Below, one piece after another: positions 37,901 through 47,512 of a stretch of DNA of 64,000 nt; the stretch's first letter is position 1; every line of letters begins with the position of its first letter. Below the pieces are notes generated by a model, which was given only the letters and a program-made list of their open reading frames with translations, was not told the DNA's origin and made no database searches. Both the position numbers and the translations under genes were made by a program. Source of the DNA: Sclerotinia nivalis (lineage: Eukaryota; Ascomycota; Leotiomycetes; Helotiales; Sclerotiniaceae); contig JAPEIS010000003.1 of NCBI GenBank assembly GCA_029531795.1, positions 434,001 to 498,000 of the forward strand, read 5' to 3'.

Positions 37901-38538
37901 ACGATTACACTCAAACCAGTTCTTGAAGTTTTAGGTCGGGAGTAACGATGTCCGTAGACCGAGTCGTGAAGTATAACAATAGTCTCTGCAGATCTTGAAC
38001 CATTATTCATATCTTGTAAATCCAATTCCGACTTGAAATGCGAACTTGCGATAGATGCTGCAGTATGTCGTGGAGAAGGTTCACGCATATCTTCCTCCCT
38101 TTCGGAGAGGGGTGATCTGCTACGCATGACAGATGGCGATCTATGTGCAAATTGTGTAGATGATCTTCTGTTGAGTGTATTTTTATTTGCGGTTAATCCT
38201 CCACCGCTGAGGGAGTTTAAAGATGGCTTTCGAGAGAGATTTGAGGTAGATGAGCGACGTTGGTCGAAACTCGCAGAACTAGCACTTCGGCGTAAGGGGC
38301 TTGGGAGAACAGGGCTTCTACCGTTTGGTGATGGATAGAGATTTGAGTGACCACCATGCGATGTAGTTCTTTCAGAGGCAGTTTGCGGTGAAATCGGAAG
38401 AGTAGTTCTAGAAGCGTTACTGATTGAAAGGCGTCTCAGTGAATTTGATAACGGAGTATCGTTGTTGCTTGTAGACGGGGGCAACGGAATGGGTGAAATA
38501 CTGGCTTTTCTGCCACTGTTTGACGATGAGTGCGCCAT
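34914..38538 (-). CDS. HOS3: Histone deacetylase, Hos3-like, with long tail
   Basis: Exons 38538-36022 and 35975-34914 (phase 0; donor gtatgt, acceptor atag) give 1192 residues; MFT-M allows a start three codons earlier. The first 170 residues are Ser/Arg-rich. The deacetylase domain (about 190-640) shows RPPGHHCSASYPSGFCWLNN with the tandem His pair, DFDLHHGDGSQ with Asp/His zinc ligands, LSAGFDASEWE with the third ligand, and LEGGYSDRAL with the catalytic Tyr. These are the class I/II zinc-dependent signatures, and the overall arrangement (VERPERIHASILGLSVAYVR; GRYPLRPG) fits the fungal Hos3/HosB subgroup. The C-terminal 500 residues are Pro/Ser/Thr-rich with an AT-hook-like PGRPRK and a PLRWLPPNTNTPAA segment. 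It lies head-to-tail with the queuine transferase gene. Confidence 0.9.
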
Positions 38539-39022
38539 TGTAAACAAATATGTGAAATTTGTTGAGCTGAAAGCTCAACCTTCACTGAAATTCTTAATCC
38601 TTCACTCTGTTCACTCTCCTTGTCGCGAAGTTTCCAAATAGAGAAGCTATGACGATGGAATATGCAGCAAAGAAGTACGTAGGTCGCGTACTGGCGCAAA
38701 TCGCGAACCCCTGTCAACAAACGGTTCAACCTCGTATTTATAATTTGTGATAATTCAAGAGAAGAAATGAAATAAGCTTCAATGTTCGTAGAAAATACTT
38801 CAAATTCATTTGAAGGACACAGTAAGATTTTGTATTTCACTCTCTTATGTTCGTAGAAGCGCCGTTGTTTCAAGTGATATCTCTAGTTAGGGAGGGATAG
38901 GCTTTGTTTCTTTTTTTTTTTATCAGGATATGATTGCATGCATTCTCTAGCAAGTTCTGTGTTCAAAATGTTCTAATAAGGGGTATCTATTCTTCTGTAA
39001 TTAATCATGAAATCGTCTCTCA
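38539..39022. other. Hos3-like promoter / queuine transferase 3' flank
   Basis: About 480 bp with a T-rich tract near 38910. No gene recognised. Confidence 0.45.
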
Positions 39023-40373
39023 TTATTCCATTAGATCGACACCAACTGTTCTCAATGCCTCCACTGCCCAATCTGGATACTTTGATTTCTCTCCACCATG
39101 AAGATCTGAAAAGAACTTCTTCACGAAAGCTGGATATCTATCTTCAATGATAGCTTTCCTAGCATTTCTCATCAACTCCAACTGATACCAAACATTATGC
39201 ATGGTAAGTAAATGTGCTCCAACTGTCTCTTTGGCGGCTACGTGGTGAACAAATGCTCTGGTAGTACCCAAACCGCCATCTCCTGTTCTGCAGCATATGC
39301 ATCCGCAACCTTCTTCGACAGGCCCAAAATCGTTCGCATAAGATGCGTGTCGCAGATTTATGACACCATGTTTGGTAATTGCGTTTCCGAATCGTGCTGT
39401 TCGAGTAGGCCATACACAATCGAACATGTCTGCACCTAAAGCCACACTGACAATCAAATCCTCAGGATATCCAATTCCCATGACATATCTTGGCTTATTC
39501 TCAGGTAAGAGACTTGTACATGTATTTACTACACGACAATAATCTGACTTGGCTTCACCACCACTTAACCCACCTATTGCAATTCCTGGTGTTCCTCTTG
39601 CTACCATCTCTTCACAACATTTTCTTCTCAGATCTAGATCCAGCCCCCCTTGTATGATGCAGAATAGGTTTTGTGTCGTCGGATTCGCATGTGCAGTAAT
39701 GCATCGATCGAGCCATCGAACGCTTCTTTCCATTGCTACTCGCATTCTTTCCGCATCAGGGGAGGTAGTGACTAACACATCATCGAGTTGCATAATAATG
39801 TCGCTTCCTATCGAATTTTGGAGAGACATGGAATGCTCAGGCGTGAGTAACATTGGGGATCCATCATGCGGACTCAAGAATCGTACACCTTCCTCTGTAA
39901 TATTGGCCAACTTGAGGAGACTGACCATTTGAAAACTATATACACCATGTCAGATTTAATAAGGGGTGAGGAGAGTGGATTGATGCGTAGACAAGCTTAC
40001 CCTCCACTATCCGTTAATATATTGTGATTCCATCCTTGTAGCTTATGCGCTCCCCCAACTTTGTCCAAAACTTCCTGTCCTGGTTTCAATCCTAAATGAT
40101 AGGTGTTATTCAGGCATAATCGACAACCCGTATCTTCTAATTGTTGCGGTGTCAAGCCTTTTAATGATGCTTGTGTGGCCACTGGCATAAACATGGGTAA
40201 TTGAACGGGGCCATGAGGTAAAGTCAAATTGGCGGCTCTTGCTTTCGTTGTCTGACATTTTCGTAGAAATTAGAGAGCGGTGATGAGAAATGAAAACGAC
40301 GACAGCTTACAGAACAGCGGGCCAATAACTCAAAGGTCAAGGCCGAGGGCATAGGGGATTTTGAAGCCATCAT
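39023..40373 (-). CDS. Queuine tRNA-ribosyltransferase catalytic subunit
   Basis: Exons 40373-40311, 40251-40001 and 39935-39023 join in frame to 408 residues. The enzyme exchanges guanine for queuine at position 34 of GUN-anticodon tRNAs. Signatures: HGPVQLPMFMPVATQASLKG, LCLNNTYHLGLKPG, LTDSGG-FQMVSL (general acid/base Asp region), IIQGGLDLDLRR, GGLSGGEAKSDY, and MFDCVWPTRTARFGNA with the nucleophilic Asp. The zinc site CGCICC (C-X-C-X2-C) is followed by a His in TMHNVWYQ. Between the last Cys and RAFVHH there are about five more residues (TGDGG) than in bacterial and animal enzymes I know. The eukaryotic enzyme works as a dimer with QTRT2. Budding yeast lacks this pathway. The MM pair leaves the exact start ambiguous by one codon. 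Confidence 0.93.
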
Positions 40374-40681
40374 CTGCGATACTTTTTTTTTTTTTTTTTT
40401 CCAAAATTCCCTCAATCTGATTGAAATGTCTCGGAATATTTTTCACGAAGGGATTACCATAAATTAAGGGTGGGGTTGATCACAGCCTTGTGTGTTCTCC
40501 ATGCAATATGCACGAGGCTAAGGTTATACCCGGTTTGCGGGAGTGTATGCACTAAAAACTTCTAGACTGGGGTTTCTAGAATCCCTAGGTAGAAATCCCA
40601 AGTATGTACTAGGTAGGATACATACCCGGTACGAGTAATGAGAACTTCACAAGAATCATTCATCAATATATCGCAGGTCTT

Positions 40682-40682
<1 letters not shown>

Positions 40683-40716
<34 letters not shown>
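40683..40716. repeat. Tetranucleotide microsatellite (CTAT)n
   Basis: Eight tandem CTAT units. Confidence 0.95.
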
Positions 40717-40723
<7 letters not shown>

Positions 40724-41101
40724 CTTCTTTTTCTTTCTATATTATTTTCATGGGACCAGATATGCTTTCCCTTATTATTCTTAAATTATGTTTCATGCCT
40801 TTCTTTCCTTTTCTTTAAAATATTCCGTGAATGTCACCCCATTTTGAAGTTTTACAAGAGGGTTTTCCCTGTTAATTTTCCCATCCGTCAACCGAATATT
40901 AACATCAACCAATCCTCGCTAAGTAAAAATAAGTTTATATCCACCCAGATCAGACCACTTTCTTCTACCCAACAAGGGTTCATCAGAATCATCACCAACA
41001 ACAGAACGTCACCTACTTTTCTCACATACGCCGGTCCCCCCCAACCTTTACCTTTACTGAATATAGATCATTATGTGGCTAAATCAAGGGAAGATGTGGT
41101 T

Positions 41102-41137
41102 GATCTGGTTGATCTGGTTGATCTGGTTGATCTGGTT
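41102..41137. repeat. Nonamer tandem repeat (GATCTGGTT)4
   Basis: Four perfect 9-nt copies, immediately preceded by a partial GATGTGGTT unit. Confidence 0.92.
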
Positions 41138-41647
41138 GCTTAATTGATCGGTTTATAAGTAACGATGCCTACCAATTTTCGTCTTGGCAACCCATGTACT
41201 GCGTATCGCTAGGATGAAACTTGTACACCTCTTTGACTTGGGCATCATTGATAAATCAAGTGAAGTCTAGATTGATTGATGTCAGCTCACATTATCCATA
41301 TTTCATTTTGATATTCGGGTTTCGTCCGAAAGTGAGCCTTTTCCATATATATCTATTTATCTTCCTTAACCTTCCGAGGCCCCTTCTTTCATGTGTCAAT
41401 TCCAAAAAGTTTTTAAGTAAAGCCTGTATAAATAAGTTCACTTCAACTTCAACTTCAACTCTTTAACCTCAACACTTCAATATCAACACTTCAATATCAC
41501 TTCTAATACCTACGTTGACATCCCCAATCCCGCATGATATCTTCTTATTGGCGTTCAAGATTCGCCGTATAATTATTTAATAGTAGTCGTTTCTTTTTTA
41601 AATGCCTTTACATTCAGCGTTGAGAAACAGCTTTTTATAATTTCAAA

Positions 41648-42433
41648 ATGTTCACATCCTATATCAAAAATAATCCATCAATGGATCCTCAAGTTCTACG
41701 ATTGGTATTCAGACCCAAATCTACCATAATGTCACCAGCAGAAGAGCCACTCATCGATTTCCATCTCTTTCCAAACCTTCTACCTGAACTTCGAATCCTC
41801 GTCTGGCGATATGCCTGTACAAGTCGTACTGTCGAAGTTAGATATGATCCAACCATCGATCGATGTCGTTCTATTAGTCCACCTCCAGCAATCCTCCAAG
41901 CCAGTCACGAATCACGAACCGAAGCTTTACGTATATATACACTTTCTTTTGCTACAAAGACTTCCGATCCAAGAATATATTTCAATCCTTATATCGATGT
42001 TCTTTACCTTCCTCGGCATCGTGCTATGGGATACGATGAAACACTTCGCGACTTTCGTACATTTTTAAATACACCGGAACTCCTCGACGACGTTAAGGCT
42101 ATCGCAATCGATCATGTGGATGTGGAGGTCAAGAGACCGTGGGAATCATACAACAAAGCAACATTATTACGATCTTTCCCGAGTCTCGATTTGGTCAAAC
42201 TGATCATTAGGGAGGACCAAAGAGCATGTGGGAAAGTGGATGAAGATTTCGACTTTGTAGAACCGAGGATGGAACCGGAAGATATATTAAGAATGTGGGT
42301 GGATTTTAAGCAGCGTTTTATGAGGGAAGAGAGAACCTTGAAGGAGATCGCTGTGGGTTCTGAGAGGGAATATATGGGATGGGCTTTACCGACTGTGAGG
42401 GTTCAAACGAAGGTTAAGAAGGAAAGTGTATGA
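41648..42433 (+). CDS. 2EXR-domain protein
   Basis: 261 codons, no intron seen. The segment from about residue 37 (FHLFPNLLPELRILVWRYA, then RTVEVRYD, then PAILQASHESRTEALRIYTL, then IYFNPYIDVLYLPRHRAM) is the 2EXR domain, named for its recurring E-x-R pairs (PELR, HESR). It is very abundant in filamentous ascomycetes and has no established molecular function. The remainder (AIAIDHVDVEVKRPW, then LRSFPSLDLVKLIIRED) resembles the usual C-terminal part of these proteins. Internal ATGs at residues 12 and 28 are alternative starts before the domain. Confidence 0.82.
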   Translation: MFTSYIKNNPSMDPQVLRLVFRPKSTIMSPAEEPLIDFHLFPNLLPELRILVWRYACTSRTVEVRYDPTIDRCRSISPPPAILQASHESRTEALRIYTLSFATKTSDPRIYFNPYIDVLYLPRHRAMGYDETLRDFRTFLNTPELLDDVKAIAIDHVDVEVKRPWESYNKATLLRSFPSLDLVKLIIREDQRACGKVDEDFDFVEPRMEPEDILRMWVDFKQRFMREERTLKEIAVGSEREYMGWALPTVRVQTKVKKESV

Positions 42434-43608
42434 AGAGATGAGGATAAGGTTTCATTGGGATTTAAAAGGTGTATTATATGGTATACCCACATGGTCGGCG
42501 CATGCTTGGGATGGATTTTTGGGCGCAAAAATTACTCTTTTTCAATTACTCGTTTTTTCTTATAGTGATGGTTCTTGAAGGGCTTGGAAGCACAGGAGTG
42601 ATGAATGTCTAGATACATTAATGATGAAGTGAGAAATATCACGGGGTGGTAGTGGATAAATTCACCAAGGCTTTCACTACACAAAGATAAAAGGTAATAA
42701 GGTTGGGACAGTTCCAAGACGAAAACTTATTTGTAAAGGTTGTGCATATCAAGAAACAGCTTAATCTGAGCTTTTCCATCCAGCAAGAAAGTCAGCCTCG
42801 TCTACATCATCGATGTCCATACGCTTGATCTGATAATCTTACATGCATAATAGATACCTAGCTGCACGTATAACTCAGCAAAATGACTTTCCCAGAAACC
42901 AAACCTGACATACAACAAGCACATTCAAGGAACATCTCCCCATAATATACTATATTTCTGCTCTCACTCGTCTTCAATTCCTCAATTTCCTCAAATATCA
43001 CTCCTTATACCTACTAGATGGTCATTCATCCACCACATCCACATTTCTCAAATCTCCCACTACTAGTTGACTATTTGCACGTCTCTATCCATACCTCTAG
43101 ATATCTCGGATTTTTCGACTGGTTTATTTGCATTTATTCCACTATCGTCAGGGAAAAAGTATGTTTGTTGTCTTGCAACCAGCGTATTGTGATTTGATCT
43201 CGAAAATTCTATGCGCTGCGGATACTGGAGAGGACTTGCATTTTTTTTTTTTTTTTTTTTTTGGCGAACGAAGAGTTTGTGAGAGAGGGAACATAGACTA
43301 TGGATTGAGGATTGAGGAGTGAGGGTAGGTGATCGAGATAATTGAGATGATCATTTATTGATATAAATGTGCATAAGAACTGACTAGATCAGCATATTTA
43401 TTGTCTGTATTGTAATTATGCAGATTTAGCAGATTTGCTCAAGTGCCAATTCAAAGGTTTCCATAAATTGAAGCTCTTTGAAGCTCATGATGGTATCAGA
43501 CGATCAAATCTGGATAGCATATATATCCTCCCTGCTCTCCGATTTCGAAACTCCAGAAACATCAGCCCTAGCAGGTATTTAATCGTCTACCGTAATTATC
43601 TACTCATA
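42434..43608. other. Gene-less spacer
   Basis: AT-rich sequence with a poly-T tract (about 43240-43262). No supported gene. Confidence 0.5.
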
Positions 43609-44019
43609 ATGAACGCAGCTCCATCGTTCTCATCTTCTGGAGTTCAAGATTCTCCAAGTGAAGATATCCAAGCGCAAAGTTCCCAGGCTCAAGATTGTCA
43701 GACCGAAGATTCTCAAGCCCAAGGTTCTCAAGCACAAGGTTCCCAAGCTCAAGGTTCCCAAGCTCAAGATCCTCAGACCGAAGACATTCCAGCCAATATA
43801 GCAGAATTTCTCTCTCCAATTCAAAATGTATGGAATAACATAATAGCAAAAATCAAAATTATCAAGGGAATCCTAGAAGATGTTGCAAGGGAAAAAGAGG
43901 ATGTATTATTCGGATATTGGGTTTTGATTAGAGTCTCGTTGGATGGGCTGTGGGTTTTAGAGATACTTTTTGAGAATAGGGGAAGGACGGGGTGGTTGGT
44001 TTGGGGGTTTGTAGGCTGA
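43609..44019 (+). CDS. Small protein with QAQGS repeats (hypothetical)
   Basis: 136-residue frame starting at MNAAPSFSSSG; the frame is open to an upstream ATG at 43435, but the added part is not protein-like. Residues about 20-60 are a pentapeptide-style array of (S/D)QAQ(G/D/S) and QTED units, written in DNA as near-identical 15-nt blocks (CAAGCTCAAGGTTCC type). The C-terminal 75 residues are predicted helical with amphipathic and hydrophobic stretches (FLSPIQNVWNNIIAKIKIIK, then VLFGYWVLIRVSLDGLWVLE), ending in a Trp/Gly-rich tail. No signal peptide or known domain. It could be a young or rapidly evolving gene, or a chance ORF over a repeat. Confidence 0.35.
   Translation: MNAAPSFSSSGVQDSPSEDIQAQSSQAQDCQTEDSQAQGSQAQGSQAQGSQAQDPQTEDIPANIAEFLSPIQNVWNNIIAKIKIIKGILEDVAREKEDVLFGYWVLIRVSLDGLWVLEILFENRGRTGWLVWGFVG
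43650..43800 (+). repeat. 15-nt coding tandem repeats
   Basis: About eight imperfect 15-nt copies related to CAAGCTCAAGGTTCC within the small ORF. Length changes in multiples of 15 would keep frame. Confidence 0.8.
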
Positions 44020-46193
44020 GGCTGAGGTTGAGCTGAGGAAGGTATAGTATATAGTGTATAGTGTATGGAGATTGATGGGGTCTTTACGTGTTGTGTGGAG
44101 CCATATAATTGTGCAGTTGATCTGCTCAATTGCCAGAACCAAGTAGTTCTCCAAAATAATGTCTTCAATCATCTCATGACATTATCAAATATTCAAACTC
44201 AAAAAGTCCTAGGTATATATCCCTCCTCTCTTCCCACAGCTCCTCATCACCAAAACTAAATTCAATCAAACTGCCTACTTAACACAACATCGTTCCTCCT
44301 CCTGCTCTTCCTTCTCCATCTCAAACCCCCGAGGCGATCACCACTCTTCATTCCAACAAGCACAAACGGTCACCTCATCATCAACCAGCTCATAATGTGA
44401 GAAAGTTGGGTTGTTGAGGCCATATACGTAGCTAGTTCATAGACAATAGGTCACATGGTCATTCGTAGTTAGATATAAGGAAAGGACTTCACTCTTCCCT
44501 TCTTAAATAATCAATTGTTTTTCATTAGTCTTTTTACATATTCATTATATACAACCCAAATCCATTATTAATTTTATTAGTTATACTATTTGAAGCCTCT
44601 ACAATGTAATCTAATCAATTCGTATTCCCATTCCCCCTCGCAACGCGCAATCGGGACGCACGTATCTCAACCTACCTCTTTCACAATAAAGCCAGAAATT
44701 CAAAGACACCTCAACAATAAAGAAACTCAGAATGCTCAAAGAAGTCGGGATTCATGGACGGATATGAGCCTACTAATTCAATGGATGAATGCACATCTGT
44801 GACATCTTAAAGGGGGAGCAAATCTGTCTGTGAGGTGCCGAGATTCAATTATATTGATTATTATAGATTTGGATTGTTTGGAGGATATGTGTTGAAGTGC
44901 TTTGGGAGCGTGAAGACTTGTTTGGGAGGATGGTTGGGTGTTTGGTATGGGGATTGGCTGGACCATTATATTATCGGTGATTTAGTTGTGGTTGATTCAT
45001 CAGAGGTCAATTCATTCAACTCAAATGATTCCTTAAAATGATGACTCTAATGTTAAACTTATGATTTGCACCATCAAATAGTGAACATTGTAAAGCATAT
45101 TAGGGATGAACGATGAGATTGCATGGTATATCGAATTCTCAGAATTGAAGCATTATGCGTGTGTTTTTAGCAATTAGCAAATGAGTCTGGTATTGTCATT
45201 CAAATGAATGTAGCAAACACATATGATTAAAGCATCAAACACCATACGCAATGTTTTAGCATCTATAATCACCAAGAGATTCTCTAAAAGTGAAGTGCAT
45301 ATATCCTCTCCTGCTCCCAACGCAAATCAAATATACTAAACAATGCATCAACACAAGCAAGCGAGACCGAAGCCTTCCGTCATAAACTGGGATAAAATTA
45401 AACGACTCTGACCGCGAATTTTTGCAATATATTGCACGCACCTTGCTAGACTGTAGATACAGGTTGGAGGAGGCGATTGATGATTTTTGGAGGTTGGAGG
45501 TTGATGTTGAACTTCACTTGGGCTAAGAGCTAGGAAAGAAAAGGTATCTAGATATCTGGGTTTGTCTTTTTGAATGTACAGCAGGATAATATACAGGTAA
45601 AATATTTGAATGGAAGAAGCTATTAAGCGAAAAACGGTTAGATATAACAAGGTAGGCCTTTTTCACATCTTACAGGTATTGTGAGTGATGAGGTGAAAAG
45701 GCGGATGAATTAGGTTAGTGGACTAAATAGCATGAAGAGTATAGCATGAAGAGCAAATGATTAGGTAGTGAAATTTTTAGGCGTGAAAGTAAATTATTAA
45801 AAGGTGGATGAGTGTAAGGATCGCATTGTAAAATATCGGAGTATTTCCGTTGGCTCTGCGGTTTTAGGGTTTAGGACAGGCTGAGTGGTAACGTGTTTGC
45901 TCGGCTGGAAGTTTGCTGTTAGAAAGTTCTAGACCTGCCATTTTATAGAAAATGACGATCGTGTAGAAGAGTGTAGACGGATACTGTATATCAAAGTGAC
46001 CATCAGAGAATTTCGTGCGAAGCCCTCATGATCCATAGCAACCAAATACCAAGTTTGTCCATCTGGTATAAATTACCGCAGATATAAAAATCCCCTACTC
46101 TATGTCCTCAATGCAGACCCTCCTAAATCCAGAAATTAACTCGCAACCCCAGAAGAATTTCTCACTTAGAAACTTCATCCTCCAACCTCAAAA
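44020..46193. other. Gene-less AT-rich stretch
   Basis: Short ORFs only, none recognisable. A tRNA-like box pattern near 45880-45950 was examined and not accepted. Confidence 0.45.
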
Positions 46194-46460
46194 ATGGAGC
46201 CAAAATCCAATCTCGAATCGAAAAATAAAGTACTCGGCTATCCCCCAAAATATATATCCCCAAAACGTGAGCCAAACGCAAATTTACGATCCACAATTCA
46301 ACCGAGTCACAAGCTCACCATGCTCGTCGCAAATCATGAGGGGGAAAAGAGAAATCGAGTTCTATGGGAGGCTCTCGAAGAACAGCTCGAAAAAATAGAA
46401 ACGATGGCTGGGGAGCTTAAGACGGCGTGTAGAATGATGTTGGATGAGGAGATTGACTGA
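46194..46460 (+). CDS. Possible small helical protein
   Basis: 88 codons starting MEPKSNLESKNK. The C-terminal 45 residues (GEKRNRVLWEALEEQLEKIE, then MAGELKTACRMMLDEEID) have heptad-like spacing and balanced charge, unlike most chance ORFs nearby. A second overlapping frame (46102-46398) is also open but of low-complexity type. No known family. Weak support. Confidence 0.2.
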   Translation: MEPKSNLESKNKVLGYPPKYISPKREPNANLRSTIQPSHKLTMLVANHEGEKRNRVLWEALEEQLEKIETMAGELKTACRMMLDEEID

Positions 46461-47512
46461 GGGATGCTGAGCGAGGGGGAGGGCGAGGTTGATGTGTTTG
46501 GGAATTGGGTTGGAAGTGCTCTCCTCTAGGTTTTGATGTCTTGAGAAATGAAGGGTTCATTGTCTGAACATTCAATGGGGAGGAAAGGGAATGAAATAGG
46601 GAAGCGAGTAGGAGATTTGAGATTGGTATGGCACTGTACTTGGAGAGCTTCATGAAGTGGGAGTTTATGGACTCCAGTCTTTATACAGATAAGGGAGTGC
46701 CTCGCTCGCATTTCGTCTCTCCTACCTCCAAGTCCAAGATTGTAATGAAACATGCCATCTCAACTTCGGGGTCTATTGTGTGGTTCAGCTTCGAATATGT
46801 AAGATTGAGAGTTCACGTTACGGCTGTTATTTGATGTTGACTTATTTGGCTTTAAACCTACACCTTTGAGGTGAAAATATCAGTATCTCTCTTGATACAG
46901 ATGGCAAAGATCACTTTTTGGCCCTCTAAAGGTAAGACAGGAAGCTTAACGTAAATTCAGACTTCATTGCTTCATTTTGAATTAGATAATAGTGATGGGT
47001 GAGACTTCTTATTATCGCTTTTGAATTAGAGAATTGCGTCTTAACTCGCTTAGGTTAATTCACGATACAACCATTAGATGAGATGATGAGAGACTAAGGG
47101 GCTGGAGGCTGGTGAAGGACATTTCGAGTAAAGCCTTGATGCTAGCATGATAGATATCGGGTATTTTTGTTAGAAATAACAAAAGTTGTTACACCAAGCC
47201 ACTCTGCTTAGTATCATATATATCGTATTCCAACAATTTTGATGAACTATCAGGTGTTCACGGAATCCGCAAAACCAACCCTTCGAGATTTCCTTGAGTA
47301 TCCAATTATCCGTGTTCGATCATTATACTATGAACACTACAATACGTATTTAGAAAGTACCTAAATGAGTGGAAGAAGTAATCATAACCTTTCTTATGCT
47401 CCGGTGTAGTTCACCCCAACCTACAAAACCAAGCCAAATCGACAACTTCATTACTAAAAAACACGGCAAGACTCCTCCCTAATATGTATGCCCTCTTCTA
47501 TCTTCAGAACAT
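46461..47512. other. 3' flank of the glyoxal oxidase gene
   Basis: AT-rich, no supported gene. Confidence 0.45.

Larger units (their letters stand above)
40374..41647. other. Spacer with microsatellites
   Basis: Divergent region between the queuine transferase and 2EXR genes. Contains a poly-T at 40384-40402, a CTAT array, a GATCTGGTT array, and CAACTT repeats near 41440-41462. No supported gene. Confidence 0.5.

Noticed and set aside
45878..45952. tRNA-like box A and box B words (GGCTGAGTGG and GTTCTAGACC)
   Set aside because: A D-arm can be drawn, but the anticodon and T stems do not pair and the acceptor stem has mismatches.
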